Shown here in pieces: positions 1 through 11,591 of a DNA stretch of 64,000 nucleotides. The position numbers and the translations under genes are program-made. The first letter of the stretch is position 1, and each line of letters opens with the position of its first letter. Source of the stretch: Aquanectria penicillioides (Eukaryota > Ascomycota > Sordariomycetes > Hypocreales > Nectriaceae); assembly GCA_003415625.1 (NCBI GenBank), contig PYIU01000003.1, positions 2,542,001-2,606,000 of the forward strand, written 5' to 3'. The notes under the pieces were generated by a model, which was not told the DNA's origin, did no database searches, and worked only from the letters and a program-made list of their open reading frames with translations.

Positions 1-1057
1 CGCGAAAGCTGTCTGAGACTCTTCTCGGCAAGATCGAGGGTGCCATTCCCGAGCTCATTGGTGGCTCTGCCGATCTGACGGGCTCCAACCTGACCCGATG
101 GAAGGAGGCCGTTGACTTCCAGGCCGAGAGCACTGGTCTCGGCACCTACGCTGGCCGATATGTCCGCTATGGTGTCCGTGAGCACGGCATGGGTGCCATC
201 ATGAACGGTCTGTCCGCCTACGGCACTGTCCTGCCCTACAGCGGTACCTTCCTCAACTTCGTCTCCTACGCTGCCGGTTCCATCCGTCTGTCTGCCTTGT
301 CTGGACACCGCAACATCTGGGTTGCCACCCACGACTCCATCGGTCTGGGCGAGGACGGTCCTACTCACCAGCCTATTGAGACCCTGGCTCACTTCCGTGC
401 CCTCCCCAACATCATGGTCTGGCGCCCTGCCGATGGTAACGAGACCAGCGGTGCTTACTACGTCGCCCTGACTGCCAAGCGCACCCCCAGCATCATTGCT
501 CTGACCCGCCAGAACCTTCCTCAGCTCGAGGGCTCGACCATCGAGAACGCTGCCAAAGGTGGTTACGTCCTGAGCGAGGTCGAGGGTGCCAACATCACCC
601 TCGTTGCTACCGGTTCCGAGGTCTCCATCTCCGTCGACGCCGCCAAGCTCCTTGAGAGCCAGGGCATCAAGGCTCGTATCGTCTCCATGCCCTGCACTGA
701 GGTCTTCGACCAGCAGCCCAAGGACTACCGCCTCTCTGTCCTGCCCGATGGTATCCCCTCTCTGTCCATTGAGGTCATGACCACCCACGGCTGGGAGCGC
801 TACGCCCACGAGCAGTTCGGTCTCAACCGCTTCGGTGCCTCCGGTGCCTACAAGGATGTCTACAAGGTAAGAAAGCCCCCCCTGGCAAAGCCAAGGTCAA
901 CCCCAGACTTCCCCGCACAAACCCTTGCTAACCCCTGCCATAGAAGTTCGAGTTCACTCCTGAGGGCATTGCCGAGCGTGCCGTCAAGACCATTGACTTC
1001 TACAAGGGTTTCCCCGTCCGCTCCACCATCAACCGCGCCTTCGAGCAGCTCTCTTAA
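1..1057 (+). CDS. TKL1: Transketolase, C-terminal part (5' end outside window)
   Basis: Transketolase moves two-carbon ketol units between sugar phosphates in the cytosolic pentose phosphate pathway, using thiamine diphosphate. The frame is open from base 3 and starts inside the pyrimidine-binding domain. Visible family motifs are GGSADLTGSN, REHGMGAIMNG (its Glu is the conserved catalytic residue of the family) and HDSIGLGEDGPTHQP, followed by the C-terminal domain with LVATGSEV. One intron at 867-943 (GTAAGA...CATAG, 77 nt) joins ...DVYK to KFEFTPEG. The protein ends ...INRAFEQLS with TAA at 1055-1057. About 325 C-terminal residues are present, roughly half of a usual 680-residue enzyme. 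The family call is very safe; the truncation is due only to the window edge. Confidence 0.97.
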
Positions 1058-1575
1058 ATCAAGAATAAAAATAAAGACGAAGGACAGAAGAAGAATCTGC
1101 CGAAGAAGGCAGGAATATTTTTGCAGTGACATTGGGTTTTGGAGCAGGGTAATGGTTCAATAGACGTCTCGAAATGAATTCAAAGACTTTTTTTTTTTCT
1201 TCTTGTTAGAAATGAACATTGCCTTACTATATGGCTTCCCTTGCGGGGAGCTTGACGCGTCCTGCGACGCTTAAACAGAGTGCCATCCTATATCCAAACC
1301 CAAAAACTCCGTGTTCCTCGATCCATTGGACCGCCGATATCATATTCCGCCGAAAGCAGCAATTGTATTAGATCCAGGCTCTGCGACGTCTCACCCACCC
1401 CATATCTCAGAATAACAGGCAAGATGGTTTATGCTAAGAAGACATGACTGGAGCGACCCTCTTTGAGAGTCGTTGCCCGCTTTTGTCGCATCTCATGATC
1501 GCATCGCGTCGCATCGCATCATATCGTAATCGTAATATCATGGCATGAGTTGGCCACATGCAGTTAAAGCCCCTT
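1058..1575. other. Intergenic, between convergent 3' ends
   Basis: The transketolase 3' UTR (A-rich just after the stop, T-run near 1189-1198) faces the 3' end of the minus-strand gene at 1576-2111. Short GCATC/GCGTC direct repeats lie near 1500-1525. No coding signal is seen. Confidence 0.6.
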
Positions 1576-2111
1576 CTACTCTGGGCTTTCGTCATGGCCT
1601 TGGCCCTCGGCAACCCATTCCCTCTGGAATTCCCTGCCTACGCACTCCAGCCTTGCGGCCGCGCGGCGGGCTTCTCTAGAGTCATCGGCAGACCCGGCGA
1701 CAACGACGCCGACAAGCAACGGAGCCGCATCTTCAGATCGCGGGTCGTCTTTGGAGCTTGCTGTGTCGGCGCGCACGCTTCCAGTGGTGGCCCCGGGGTC
1801 GTGGGCACAGAACCAACGTGGGAGGCGGTGCCGGAGCTCGGAGCAGCTCCTGGGGCGTCGCTCGCGGCGTCGCGGGGGTCGAGGTAGGAATGGAGGACGA
1901 CAGGCCCGCGGTCTGGGTACTCGACCATGAGGCGGGTTGGACGGCCGAGCCCGAGGCGCAAAGCAGCGGTCTGCGAGGCGAGAGCGCTGGAGGTGATGGA
2001 GGTGAGAGATTCGAGGTGAGATTGCGAAGCGGCCGAGGTGATGAGCGGAGTGAGGGTGACGTCGGAAAGGTGGAGGGAGAGGGAGGGGTGTTGCGAGGGG
2101 AGGCTGGCCAT
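1576..2111 (-). CDS. Small protein, possible Roadblock/LC7 (ragulator/EGO-type) subunit
   Basis: Read on the minus strand from ATG at 2111, the protein starts MASLPSQHPSLSLHLSDV and contains a helix-like stretch (TSITSSALASQTAALRL) followed by strand-like LMVEYPDRGPVVLHSYLDP. A GT-AG intron of 53 nt at 1813-1761 would join it in phase to a second exon in another frame, with strand-like PLLVGVVVAGS and a terminal helix (EARRAAARLECVGREFQREWV), ending with TAG at 1578-1576. Total is about 160 aa. The helix-strand-strand-helix order resembles small Roadblock/LAMTOR5-like proteins of the lysosomal/vacuolar TORC1-signalling complexes, but no diagnostic residue proves this. The donor (GTTCTG) is weak, so the intron is the least certain part. 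The gene is convergent with transketolase. I infer a real gene from the two complementary open segments. Confidence 0.45.
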
Positions 2112-3302
2112 GATGGTATGATGGTGGCGATTGTTAAGGGCTGGCGCGGAGCCTCGTTTGCTTTGAGCTGTGTGTCTCTCTGGTTTTCTTGTTTGGGTCA
2201 CCTCGGTACTGACGGCATGCAGGTCGTGACGGTCGAATTGGTCCAGCAAAGGAGAGAAGCAGCTGAGGAAAGCAGAATTGGGGAAGGGAAGCGAGCAGAG
2301 GAGGAAGAAGATGGGAGAAGAGGGGGAGCTTGTAGTGTAGTAGATCCGGGGGGTCTGACGTTAGAGGTAGCTTGAATGATCACACGGATTGGCTTGGGTG
2401 TGCTTGGAGGCTGGCTGCGAGTGCGTTTTTTGGCGCCCCTCTGGGGTTTTTTTTTTTGCCAACCAAAACCCCGCTGAAAGCCGCCGCCCGGCTTTGCTTT
2501 AAATCTGCTAATAATGGAACCCCACCGACCGGTGACACCACTATGTATAGCCGAAGCAAAGCAAACCACACTGTGGGCTGTTAATTACGTATGAGACAGG
2601 TTGCAGAGACTTTTCCCAGTTGTTTCAAAAGCAAAGCTCTTCAATGAGCGGTCATGGGATGGCCTGATCCCGCCGTGCGCAGCGAGGACGAGAGACAGCA
2701 GCAGACCGACGCCCGCGGAGGAGAGATAGCTCCATAGCTCCCTATGTAGGTAAAGGCGGTACGGTGCTAGCTAGCTAGCTCCTTACCCAGGTACCTAGGT
2801 AGGCAGACTAGGGCGGTGCCCATGATACCCAGGTAGAGGCATAGAGCTGCACCGACCTGGGTAGCTGGGGCAAGATTCCTGTAATGGTAGGTAGTTACCT
2901 GCTAGGTACGGATAGATAGCGCACGATGGGGAGATCTGGGGAAAGGAAGAAGGCGATTCCGATAATTAGCGGGAACGCCCATTGAGCCACAACGGAACCG
3001 GCGCTGTCTGCCTCTACCAAAAGGGAAGTTGTATGAGAAACCCCGCTTTCAGCCAAATGGATTTCTCTATTACCCATAATAATTGCTACGTCTTGTGCCA
3101 TGCTCTTGATTCTCCCTGTTGGTTTCCATGGGCCAGCATTCCGGGGAACTCTCCTAGGTGCTTCCTCGGCTGCGGCTGTATGCGTCACCTACCTTAGCTG
3201 GGCAAGCTAGACAGCACTAAAAAAGAAAACAATTAACCATGTCCAACGTTCGCCGTCGCCAAGGTCGAGCCGCTAAGTGTGTTTCTCTGCACTACGTCAG
3301 TG

Positions 3303-3327
3303 CTCTCTCTCTCTCTCTCTCTCTCTC
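3303..3327. repeat. (CT)n microsatellite
   Basis: About twelve uninterrupted CT units, visible directly. Confidence 0.95.
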
Positions 3328-3809
3328 CTGCTCGCTTGGTCGAGCCGTGTGTCACTATCTCTTGCCCCCCGCCCCCCTTCACTGCATCCCTGGGCCGCTC
3401 TCTCTATCTCTTTGGCTCTCTGTGTGTTCCCTTTGGTCCTTGAGGTCATATCATATCATGTTTTGAGCACACTAGTAAGCCAGTAAGGGAAATGCCAAAC
3501 CTAAAAGCTATTTGTTGAACAAAGGACGCATGGACACACGGAAACCTGCGACAGCACAGAATATACGGACGATTGTGGCCATGATTGGCGAAAGACAGAA
3601 ATCCTATGTGGGGGTGGTGAAGGGCCAAAGAGCAATGCTCCTCTTTAATGATGTGTGCAGTCCGCGGAGCTCGCCCAAGCCCCGCGTCCGGTCGACAGGA
3701 TACGAGGGTCTGTATATTTATGAACTGACTCCAAGGGCAAGCAAATCCGTGGTTAGCGTACAATCACGAGCAATGCTCACCTTAAGCTCGGCTTGCAAAG
3801 GTTAAACAA

Positions 3810-3831
3810 AAGAAGAAGAAGAAGAAGAAGA
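3810..3831. repeat. (AGA)n microsatellite
   Basis: About seven AGA units in an A-rich context. Confidence 0.95.
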
Positions 3832-4600
3832 GAAAGCGGCTTAGGAGTCACAATGACGGAAGTGGTGACGATTCGGCTTCGGCCGACACTCACATCTCTC
3901 ACGGGGGGCACGCGAGAATAACTGATTGGCGTTGACTCGCAACCGAATCAAACACCATCCCAGCCAAGGCTTGACATGTGCCTGTCGTCGGTGTCGTCGG
4001 TCCACCAACCAAAGGCGGGCGTCATGCTCGGCTTGAGACACACCATCCAGAGCCTCTTTTCATTCTTGGAACCTACCTGTGTCCTTTTCTGGCTCGGTAA
4101 ACACCCGGCTGATGGTGGCCGTGGTGGTAGTGGGAGTGGTGGCGGGTGGGCAAGGATGGGATGGGGTGGAAGGAAGCCGCTAAACTTATCAACCAGGAGA
4201 GATAGGAGGACCCTTTTGTGGAAGAAGGCAAGGTCCGGTGGACTGACGGGCAGCGGGCTATATGAGGTGATCCGATTCAGTCAGAATATAGCACGGTAAT
4301 AGGGCACTGTTGCATCTCGGACGTGACCGCTACGAGCTAGCTTGTGTCCGTAGGTAGCTTTGGACAGCTGCCTCTCACTCTCTCTTCGGTAGATGTTGTG
4401 CATGACAACCTCTGCTAGTTCGCCCTGGTGTTCGCCTTGGTCGTACCAAAAAAGACACTGGCCAAACACACCCTCTCCGCCTGTCTTGTCTGCTTGTGGA
4501 TGGATGGATCAAAAGGATGTGGACCGCGCACTGCGACGATGCGGGGTGGTTGGCCCGGTTGTCGTGGATCTGCTGGCTTTCCTGGCCAGCACAGAGAGAC

Positions 4601-4631
4601 ATACACACACACATACATACATACATACATT
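4601..4631. repeat. (CA)n followed by (CATA)n
   Basis: CA units run into four or five ATAC units; further ACATAC words follow up to about 4690. The same CATA unit recurs near 44245 and 58030. Confidence 0.9.
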
Positions 4632-5670
4632 GTACAGTACCACGTACATGCCCACGTACATACAGACATTCGCACATACATACGTACAGATATGGCCCAC
4701 CAAGGGGGGGCCAGTAAACGAGACGGATGCTGGGCCTTGTTTTCTGCGAGGCATGCAGGCTTCTGGGCGAAACGTGGCCTCTGGGGACTTTAGAGGGGGA
4801 CACTGGGAGTCGATATTTCATTCCTGCCCGCGAGGAGGTGCAGGGCGGCTCGATTCCTTGGTTTGGGTATGGGAATTGGGGAGGACGGGGTGCCAAATGC
4901 TAAACGGGAGAGGGCCGATATAGATGGGAGATGGATCATGGATGGTTACAGCACTTGGCAAGGGCAGATGAGCAGGTGGAGTTTGTCAGCTACTACCTAC
5001 CACCTTGGCTTACCTTTTCCCTCCCAACCCCGGAATCACGGTCGTGCGTCTGTGTGAGCATGCGTGTGTGGGTGTCAGTCTGCGACTTTGTTGGGGTTTG
5101 ATCCAGATCCATATGAGCGGGAGAGTGTGATTCACAGCTTGCTTTCGAAGGAGAAGCGAGAAACATGCTGCGAGTGCGGGCTGGCTGGCGTGACTCGACA
5201 CACGACAATCCCCAAATAGAAGGGGCGACATGGTAAAGGGTCATGGGGGTCGCCATATCGCTGCATGAAGCCAGGCAGATGCTGAGGTCGCAGGGCGGCA
5301 TGAGAAAGTCGTGTGAAGGCCGGCTGCATGGTGTATGGTGCGTATCCGCGGGCGTGGGTGAGCGAAGAAGTGGGAGCCCGTGGCTCACACTCACGCACCA
5401 CGCGAAAGGCGGGCCTGCAACGTAGATTGGGTCATGGACCGCAGAAACAACAACAAAAACAACGACGCCACTGTCGCGAGACGCGGATGGAGGGAGCAGC
5501 AGTAAAATGAAGGGCCCAGACCGGGATGGAGTGAAGTCGTGTGTGGTTGTCGCGCTGAGCGAATGTGATGGGATGTGATTGATTCATGGACATGACATTA
5601 TGCTGTGTGCTTCTTTTGTTCCCCCTTTTTTCCTTTTTTTGGTGGCCATGCGCTGTCGACCTTAGCAGTG

Positions 5671-5694
5671 ATGGTGGTGGTGGTGGTGGTGGTG
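5671..5694. repeat. (TGG)n microsatellite
   Basis: About seven tandem TGG units. Confidence 0.95.
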
Positions 5695-6479
5695 ATTCAT
5701 GGTTGGCGATGTGTTTTGTGTTTTGGCTGCTGTGCTGTGCTTGAGTGACAGAGTCTAAAGGAAGGACATGGAAGCTCTCGTGATGCCATCAGAGTATGAG
5801 GCAGGTGGGTATTGGTTTTTTTTCTCCCTTCCCACACAGACCCTCCAGCCAGCCAGCCAGCGAGGGAGGGAGTACTGGGCTGCCAGGATGGACGAGGTGG
5901 AAAGCGTATGCGGAGTGCGGATGTGGATGGATGGATGTGTAGTGCCCCATCTTTTGACGTCTCTTCAGGGTGCCAATTGCCAGCTGCCGGATTCTGGATC
6001 AGAATCAGCATCGGGACGCTGGCGCTGGCTAGACAAGTAGGTACGCCCCGTGTCCTAGGCGGGAAGACAAGACGCAAAATGCACGACTCTGGGGGTGACG
6101 ATTACGATGATGTTGATGATGAATCAAATCCCGTCAATGATAAGCACCAAGCAGCCACAGCCAGCACGAGCATGGCCCAGAGGGCGCAAGGTGCACCAGT
6201 CATCCGCTTTAGGTCTTTCTTTAGTGGGTTCCAGACGCTGACTGCCAGCGCTGGCGCGCACCCCCAGCGGCCTTGGAGACCGTTTTGTCTGCTAGCCGGT
6301 CGTCGACACGCCGAAGGCTCCACGCCGCCGCCAGGTCACTCCTCACCCCGATTTCGCTGGCGGGGTACCTGAGCTCCTCGTGGCCGGGCGCTCTCAGTAA
6401 CATGGGGCTAGCGGACCACCTAAAGGCTAAGGGCCGGGGGGCCAGCACTTTTTGGCGATCCGATTTACCTTGCCAAATC

Positions 6480-6992
6480 TTCTCTCCGAACCACCATCAC
6501 CACATATTGTTCTCCCTCCTCTTTTCCCTCTCTCGCCTCCTCCTCCACTTCGCCGCCTCTCCTCACGTCTCTCGCTCTCCGCCGCCGCCTGCTCTGCATC
6601 TGACTGTCCGTGCATCCAGGCAAGAGAGCCTCGTCGAGTCTCCTCCCCCCCTTTTCCCCCCTCTTTTCTCTCTTGTTTTCTCATTTGGGTCGGTTGTCCA
6701 GCGGTTGCTCTTGCGTATCGGGAATCTATACTCGGCATCGGGTTGTTTGGGTTTTTCTCTTCTTCGTCTTTCTTGCTTCTCCAACTCCACCGCCGGGCGG
6801 TTCTGGGCATCATTTCATCTCGTCGTTTCTTCTCCCGCCCTCGCCCTTGTCGTCTCTGTCTCTTCCTCCCTCTCCGTCCCGCTGCGCCCGGCCGTCGCCG
6901 CATGACCTGTCAGGCCCGTCGCATCCTCGTCCTCTCGTCGTCCCGGAAGCCCCCTCCGTCGACTCTTCCATCGCCTCCATCGCCGCGCAACC
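6480..6992 (+). promoter_or_regulatory. Pyrimidine-rich promoter/5' leader of the Btz gene
   Basis: About 500 bp of strongly C/T-rich plus strand directly precede the ATG at 6993, as is common for promoters and leaders of highly expressed fungal genes. Open frames here on both strands are by-products of the low-complexity composition. No transcription start can be fixed by eye. Confidence 0.5.
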
Positions 6993-9185
6993 ATGGCTGC
7001 CGCTCCTCGCCGCAGAAAGCTCATCGGTCAACGCCGCCGCGTTGAAGACGAGGGTGACGACGAGGGTGGCCCGGAGGCCCTCGACCTCGATGACGACTCC
7101 ATCACCGACGGCTCCCTTGCCACCGAAGACAACGAGTTGGCCGATGACAGCGATACTAGCAACATCGATGAGGCTTCTCCGACCTCGCCGAATGCTCGCA
7201 AGACGGCCAATGGCGCCCCCAAGCACTCTGCCAGGTTGGGTACCAACACCCAAGCTGACAACAAGGCCATCTCGGATACAGATGTGATGCTGCACGGCTT
7301 GTCCATCACCGACCAGGGCCCTCCCGTCCAGGAGATGCACTTTGACGAAGTATCTGTCCCGGAGCCCTCGAAATCACCCAACGCTCCCATCGTTGTCAGC
7401 TCCGCTTCCGCTATTCGCCAGAAGGAAGGTCCGCCTACGAACCGACGACGTCAGGAGCACGAGGACTACAAACGACGAAGGGATGAGGATCCTTCTTTCG
7501 TCCCCAACAGAGGTGCCTTCTTCATGCATGACCATCGACACGCTGGACCCGCGGCAAACGGCTTCCGACCTTTTGGACGGGGTCGGGGCAGAGGTGGCCG
7601 TGGTGGCATCGGAGGGCCCTTTGCTCCCGTCAAGTATGTACCCTCCCTTCCAGCTCCATCTCTCTTTCTCGTTGCTGACCAAGATAGTCAATTGCACCAC
7701 CCTGCTGACCCGACAACCAATTCCCCTTGGACTCACGACATGCACGAGTCCGTCGTGGAGCCGCCTCCTCCGGCACGACCCCGACACATGATGGACGAGG
7801 AGGGACCGGCAAACGGTAACGGCTTCATCCCGACATGTGATCCTAACCCGACCCCGATCAACCGCACCCTCTCCACGGAGAAGCACATCGGCAACGCACA
7901 GGTCCGCGTTTTCCTCCCCAACATGAAGGCTCCCGTCGTCTTCTCGGGCGTCCCAGTCAAACAGTACACCAAGCTGCCCGATCACCGCCCCCCTCTGCGC
8001 CGAGACAAGCCCGTCCGAATCTCTCTCCCTGACAACCCTCCTCGGTACATCTTCCCCGCCGCCGACAGGTCCTTCATTTTCATCCCCCGCGCCATGCGGC
8101 CTAATCAGCAACGGATGCGGGCCAAGCCTCGATCTGGCTTCAGCTCGGTGGGTGGCTTCTCGAGGAGGACCAGTGTGTTCGGTGGCAGCGCCTACTACGG
8201 CAGCGTCTACTCTCCCAGCATTGGAGTCAGCCGCCGGTCATCTATTGTTGACCGGGACTACATGTTTTCTCCCACGGGCTCTGTCATCTCGCGGCCACCT
8301 ATTCCAGTCGAGAATACCCGACCTGTGGTTCGACTGCCTCCCGCTCCTCGGCCTGATGTGCCCATGGTACCTCCCGTACTAGGACTCACCGACCCAGCCA
8401 TCCAAATCGAGAGGCCACCTCCATCGGAGTCCTCGATCAATGACTTCCCTCAACCCCAGACCTATCCTCTGCCGCAGAAGCCGACCTTCCAGGAAACCCG
8501 CCCCACGTCGGCACTTCCCATGCACCAACCCCGTCCCCAAAAGAACATCTCAGTTGCTGACATTGAGTCCCCCACCCTCTCTCAGGGGCCTCAGGCTTTC
8601 CAACAGGCCTTCCACCAGCAGGTTCCTGTGCAGATGTCCAACGGGCTCTCTCACGAGTCTCACACGCGCCAGGGCTCGTATCCTTCACAGCACTCGACCG
8701 GCACCCCTCTCTCACAGATACCCGAAAGAGCCATCCATGCTGCTCCATTCCAGCCCAACACGTATGGCCAGCAGCAGCCGTTTTACAACCAGCAGCCCTA
8801 TCAGGTGCAGCAGCCGCAACAAGGGTATTACTACCCACCCAACTACAACGCCAACATGGGGCCGTCCGCGGCAGCTCCCGCATTTGTGCCCGGGCAGCAA
8901 GGGCCTCCTCCTGGCAGCTTCACACCTCAAAACCAGCCTGAACAGCCCGTGCAGGGCAACGGACAACCCCTTGGAGCAAACCCGAACCTCGTTGCCCAGG
9001 AGGTCAACGGCATGGTCTACTACTATGACGCCTCTCAGCTACCTCCCGTGAACAACTACCCTACCTACTCTGCACCTCAAAACTACCAACCCAACGTCAT
9101 GGGCATGGGCGGAATGGTGACTCCCAGCCCTGACGGATTCTACTACGCTCAGCAAGCGCCTAGCATGGTCTACTATCCACAGTAG
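6993..9185 (+). CDS. Btz/CASC3-domain protein (exon junction complex eIF4A-III partner)
   Basis: Btz-domain proteins (Barentsz/MLN51) clamp the RNA helicase eIF4A-III in the exon junction complex. The N-terminus is basic (MAAAPRRRKLIGQRRR) then acidic. The Btz signature lies at about residues 155-235: YKRRRDEDPSFVPNRGAFFMHD, then the RGG-like GRGRGRGGRGG, then SPWTHDMHE. An intron at 7634-7687 (GTATGT...GATAG, 54 nt) splits the domain; its length is a multiple of three and it has no stop, so the unspliced frame also stays open. Splicing gives PVN-QLHHPADP and about 712 aa, TAG at 9183-9185. The C-terminal 250 residues are rich in Q, P, Y and N and look disordered. Fungal members are poorly studied; the domain call is good, the EJC role is inferred from the family. 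Confidence 0.85.
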   Translation: MAAAPRRRKLIGQRRRVEDEGDDEGGPEALDLDDDSITDGSLATEDNELADDSDTSNIDEASPTSPNARKTANGAPKHSARLGTNTQADNKAISDTDVMLHGLSITDQGPPVQEMHFDEVSVPEPSKSPNAPIVVSSASAIRQKEGPPTNRRRQEHEDYKRRRDEDPSFVPNRGAFFMHDHRHAGPAANGFRPFGRGRGRGGRGGIGGPFAPVKYVPSLPAPSLFLVADQDSQLHHPADPTTNSPWTHDMHESVVEPPPPARPRHMMDEEGPANGNGFIPTCDPNPTPINRTLSTEKHIGNAQVRVFLPNMKAPVVFSGVPVKQYTKLPDHRPPLRRDKPVRISLPDNPPRYIFPAADRSFIFIPRAMRPNQQRMRAKPRSGFSSVGGFSRRTSVFGGSAYYGSVYSPSIGVSRRSSIVDRDYMFSPTGSVISRPPIPVENTRPVVRLPPAPRPDVPMVPPVLGLTDPAIQIERPPPSESSINDFPQPQTYPLPQKPTFQETRPTSALPMHQPRPQKNISVADIESPTLSQGPQAFQQAFHQQVPVQMSNGLSHESHTRQGSYPSQHSTGTPLSQIPERAIHAAPFQPNTYGQQQPFYNQQPYQVQQPQQGYYYPPNYNANMGPSAAAPAFVPGQQGPPPGSFTPQNQPEQPVQGNGQPLGANPNLVAQEVNGMVYYYDASQLPPVNNYPTYSAPQNYQPNVMGMGGMVTPSPDGFYYAQQAPSMVYYPQ

Positions 9186-11573
9186 AATTGTGAGATGCCA
9201 GAGCTCACTTATTTCACCTACCCACATGCTTATTACCCGTACTCGATTTAATAACTACAACTACGACCTCACACCTAAAAAAAAAATTTCAAAAGCGCTC
9301 GCGAAGCTTACCACTAGGAACCTTTTTGGAGGATGTATGGATGGGCACAAGGCGCTTCAAAAACTTGGGTGGGACAACATATTTACTTGGCTGTCGGCAT
9401 CCTGATTTCTGGGAGGTGGAAACCCCATTGCGTTGGATGGTGAAAAAAATTTGATGGCCTTGCCCTAGGTTCTACCTTGCATTGTAGGATGGTCCAGATG
9501 CCTGTTTGCGTTTGATCTAGGGGGGTGCAGTCGCCATAATGGCGGGCGGTATTCTTATCACGCTCCCCTCGACCGATATCCGCACACGGGTTTGGGATGG
9601 ACAGGCTGATGGGACTGTGTTCCTAGTGGGAAAGATCATGACTATGGTACTGTTTGTCTACTGGGTGTATGGACGTTGCTTCGTTTTCTTTTTGGCCAAA
9701 AAAGACTTGGGGGAGATGAGGAGGTGGGTAGAGGTGGGATTGCCGTGGGTATCCGCTCGTTGCCTTGCCAATCCATCTATTCCTCCTAACGTTTCGTGTT
9801 TGTTTCGATCCCATGCGTGGTGTTGTGCTTTCATGGCAACGGCGTTGGGTGTCTGGAGCATTATATACCTGAATTCAAGTGCCAGGGTGGACATTGGTGA
9901 ATCAAGGTCTCAACACTGAGTGATTTCTTTATGTTTTCGTTCTGATTGTTATGGACACTGGGTTTGGCATGTTGTTTGCCTTGCTGTACCTAATGAGCTT
10001 TCGGCTGAATTGGAAGTCGGAGCAGTTCCGTCATTTGATTCACTGGCCAATACTCAACTCTAGAGTGACGCCGCCAATTCAACTCAATTATTGAGTGTTG
10101 ATTTCCACGCAACATTGTTTGCCAGCAACAGATGGGCTTGATCATGATAACTTGTATCGTAGAGGAGCATGATAAGGGTTCTTATATACACACTATGATG
10201 GCTATTTAAACTTCTAAATCTGACCTGGTTGGTTTCAGCATCAAGTGATGTCTGGGGAGCTGCTCTCAAGGCCTCCCAAGTCCATTCTAGGACACACAAT
10301 AGGTTGCATTATTTTTATAACCTCAGAGCATTTCCCAACGCCATATTCCCCTGTCGGCTTCCTTCTGGAGCAAGGCGGTGGAACCCATCGAGGTTGAAAG
10401 TTCGGGCATGTAATAATTCTCAAGCATCCGCCAACTTTAGTACCTACCAACCTGGCATCTACCACCCTGGCATCCAAAGATCGACTCGCAAATATCACCT
10501 TCAACGTACCAGGTCAACTCAAAGGAAGAAAAAATGCGAAGTGAGAGATGTTTAAGGGCAACAAGGATGGCTTGACAATGTTGTATCATTGCTGCACCTG
10601 GCCAGGGCCGATTGATAAGTTTCAAAACTACCCATTCACTCAAGACACTTAATGATCAACATTACATGATGCCAAAGCTAAGACAGTTAACATTGCGGTG
10701 GTTATTTGGGGTCATCCATGAGAGGGTGTGAAGTTTGAGTCATTAGGAGAGTCAGGTATACTGTATATTAGAAATCGTCGGGGTGGTATGAGCAAACCAA
10801 CTGGATAGCATGGTTTGTTGCCCATGCTATTTCCGTATTGGAACCACGATCACAGAACAGATCCATGGAGGTGTCCAATTCTATGTATTCTTATCACTTG
10901 GGGCACAGCCCCGGCAGCTTGCTCGACCTGTGGCTGGTCGGGCCAGCATGAAGCTTATGGCAGGGATTGCTATGGGACCAACGTCGCCAGGGCATTTCAG
11001 GTGACTAACGGTCAGGCATGCCCCACTGGCTGTTGAGGTGATGATGACGGCGAGGTGTATGCATACTGCAGGACCACGGGGCTATGGTAGCTTTTCAAGG
11101 TTCGGGTGGAGAATATTACAGTCAGAGTCTCGGCCTTCGAGGCTCTTAGCAGGACGGATGGCATAGGTGAGATTGCCGGGTTGAGGAAGGCTATGGTAGC
11201 AATCGTAGATAGAATTACACACAGGTGGCGTATCAAGCAGAGGTCATTATGATAAATGACCACTACCAAGTGTTGACTACAGCATCTGCAGGTATACGAG
11301 GCCCTCACGATGGAGGGTATCACAGATGCCTGTCGTATGTGCGGAGCAGATTATCTTAGATCGTCCAGCGATGCAAGGTGAATCACATGGGTAGTTGAAA
11401 GCGCCAGGATTCAAGGTATCCTGTTGAGCCTATGTTATGTAGCTGGACGGACGGCGGGTTACGCAGGGGGGATTATTGTTTGATGTCCTTTTACATGGAA
11501 GCGAGTCAGGACCCTAGGATGGTGAGGGGTGCATGGAACGGAACGAAGGACTTGGTAGGGGAAAAAAGGAATG

Positions 11574-11591
11574 AAAAAAAAAAAAAAAAAA
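11574..11591. repeat. Poly(A) tract
   Basis: About 18 consecutive A on the plus strand; no gene body adjoins it. Confidence 0.95.

Larger units (their letters stand above)
2112..6992. other. Long intergenic region, 4.9 kb
   Basis: No credible gene is seen on either strand. It holds the upstream region of the small minus-strand gene, clusters of TAGGTA/TACCTA words (about 2730-2910), several microsatellites listed separately, and a pyrimidine-rich stretch leading into the gene at 6993. Many short open frames exist but lack motifs and natural composition. Confidence 0.6.

Noticed and set aside
1558..1887. Plus-strand frame with a signal-peptide-like start (MQLKPLLLWAFVMALALG)
   Set aside because: It is antisense to the more convincing small gene at 1576-2111 and loses any protein-like character after 30 residues.
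6273..7045. Overlapping plus-strand frames of about 200 codons
   Set aside because: They lie in the C/T-rich leader of the Btz gene and consist of Ser/Pro/Leu runs.
7374..8111. 245-codon minus-strand frame
   Set aside because: Shadow of the Btz gene; low-complexity Gly/Val/Arg composition.
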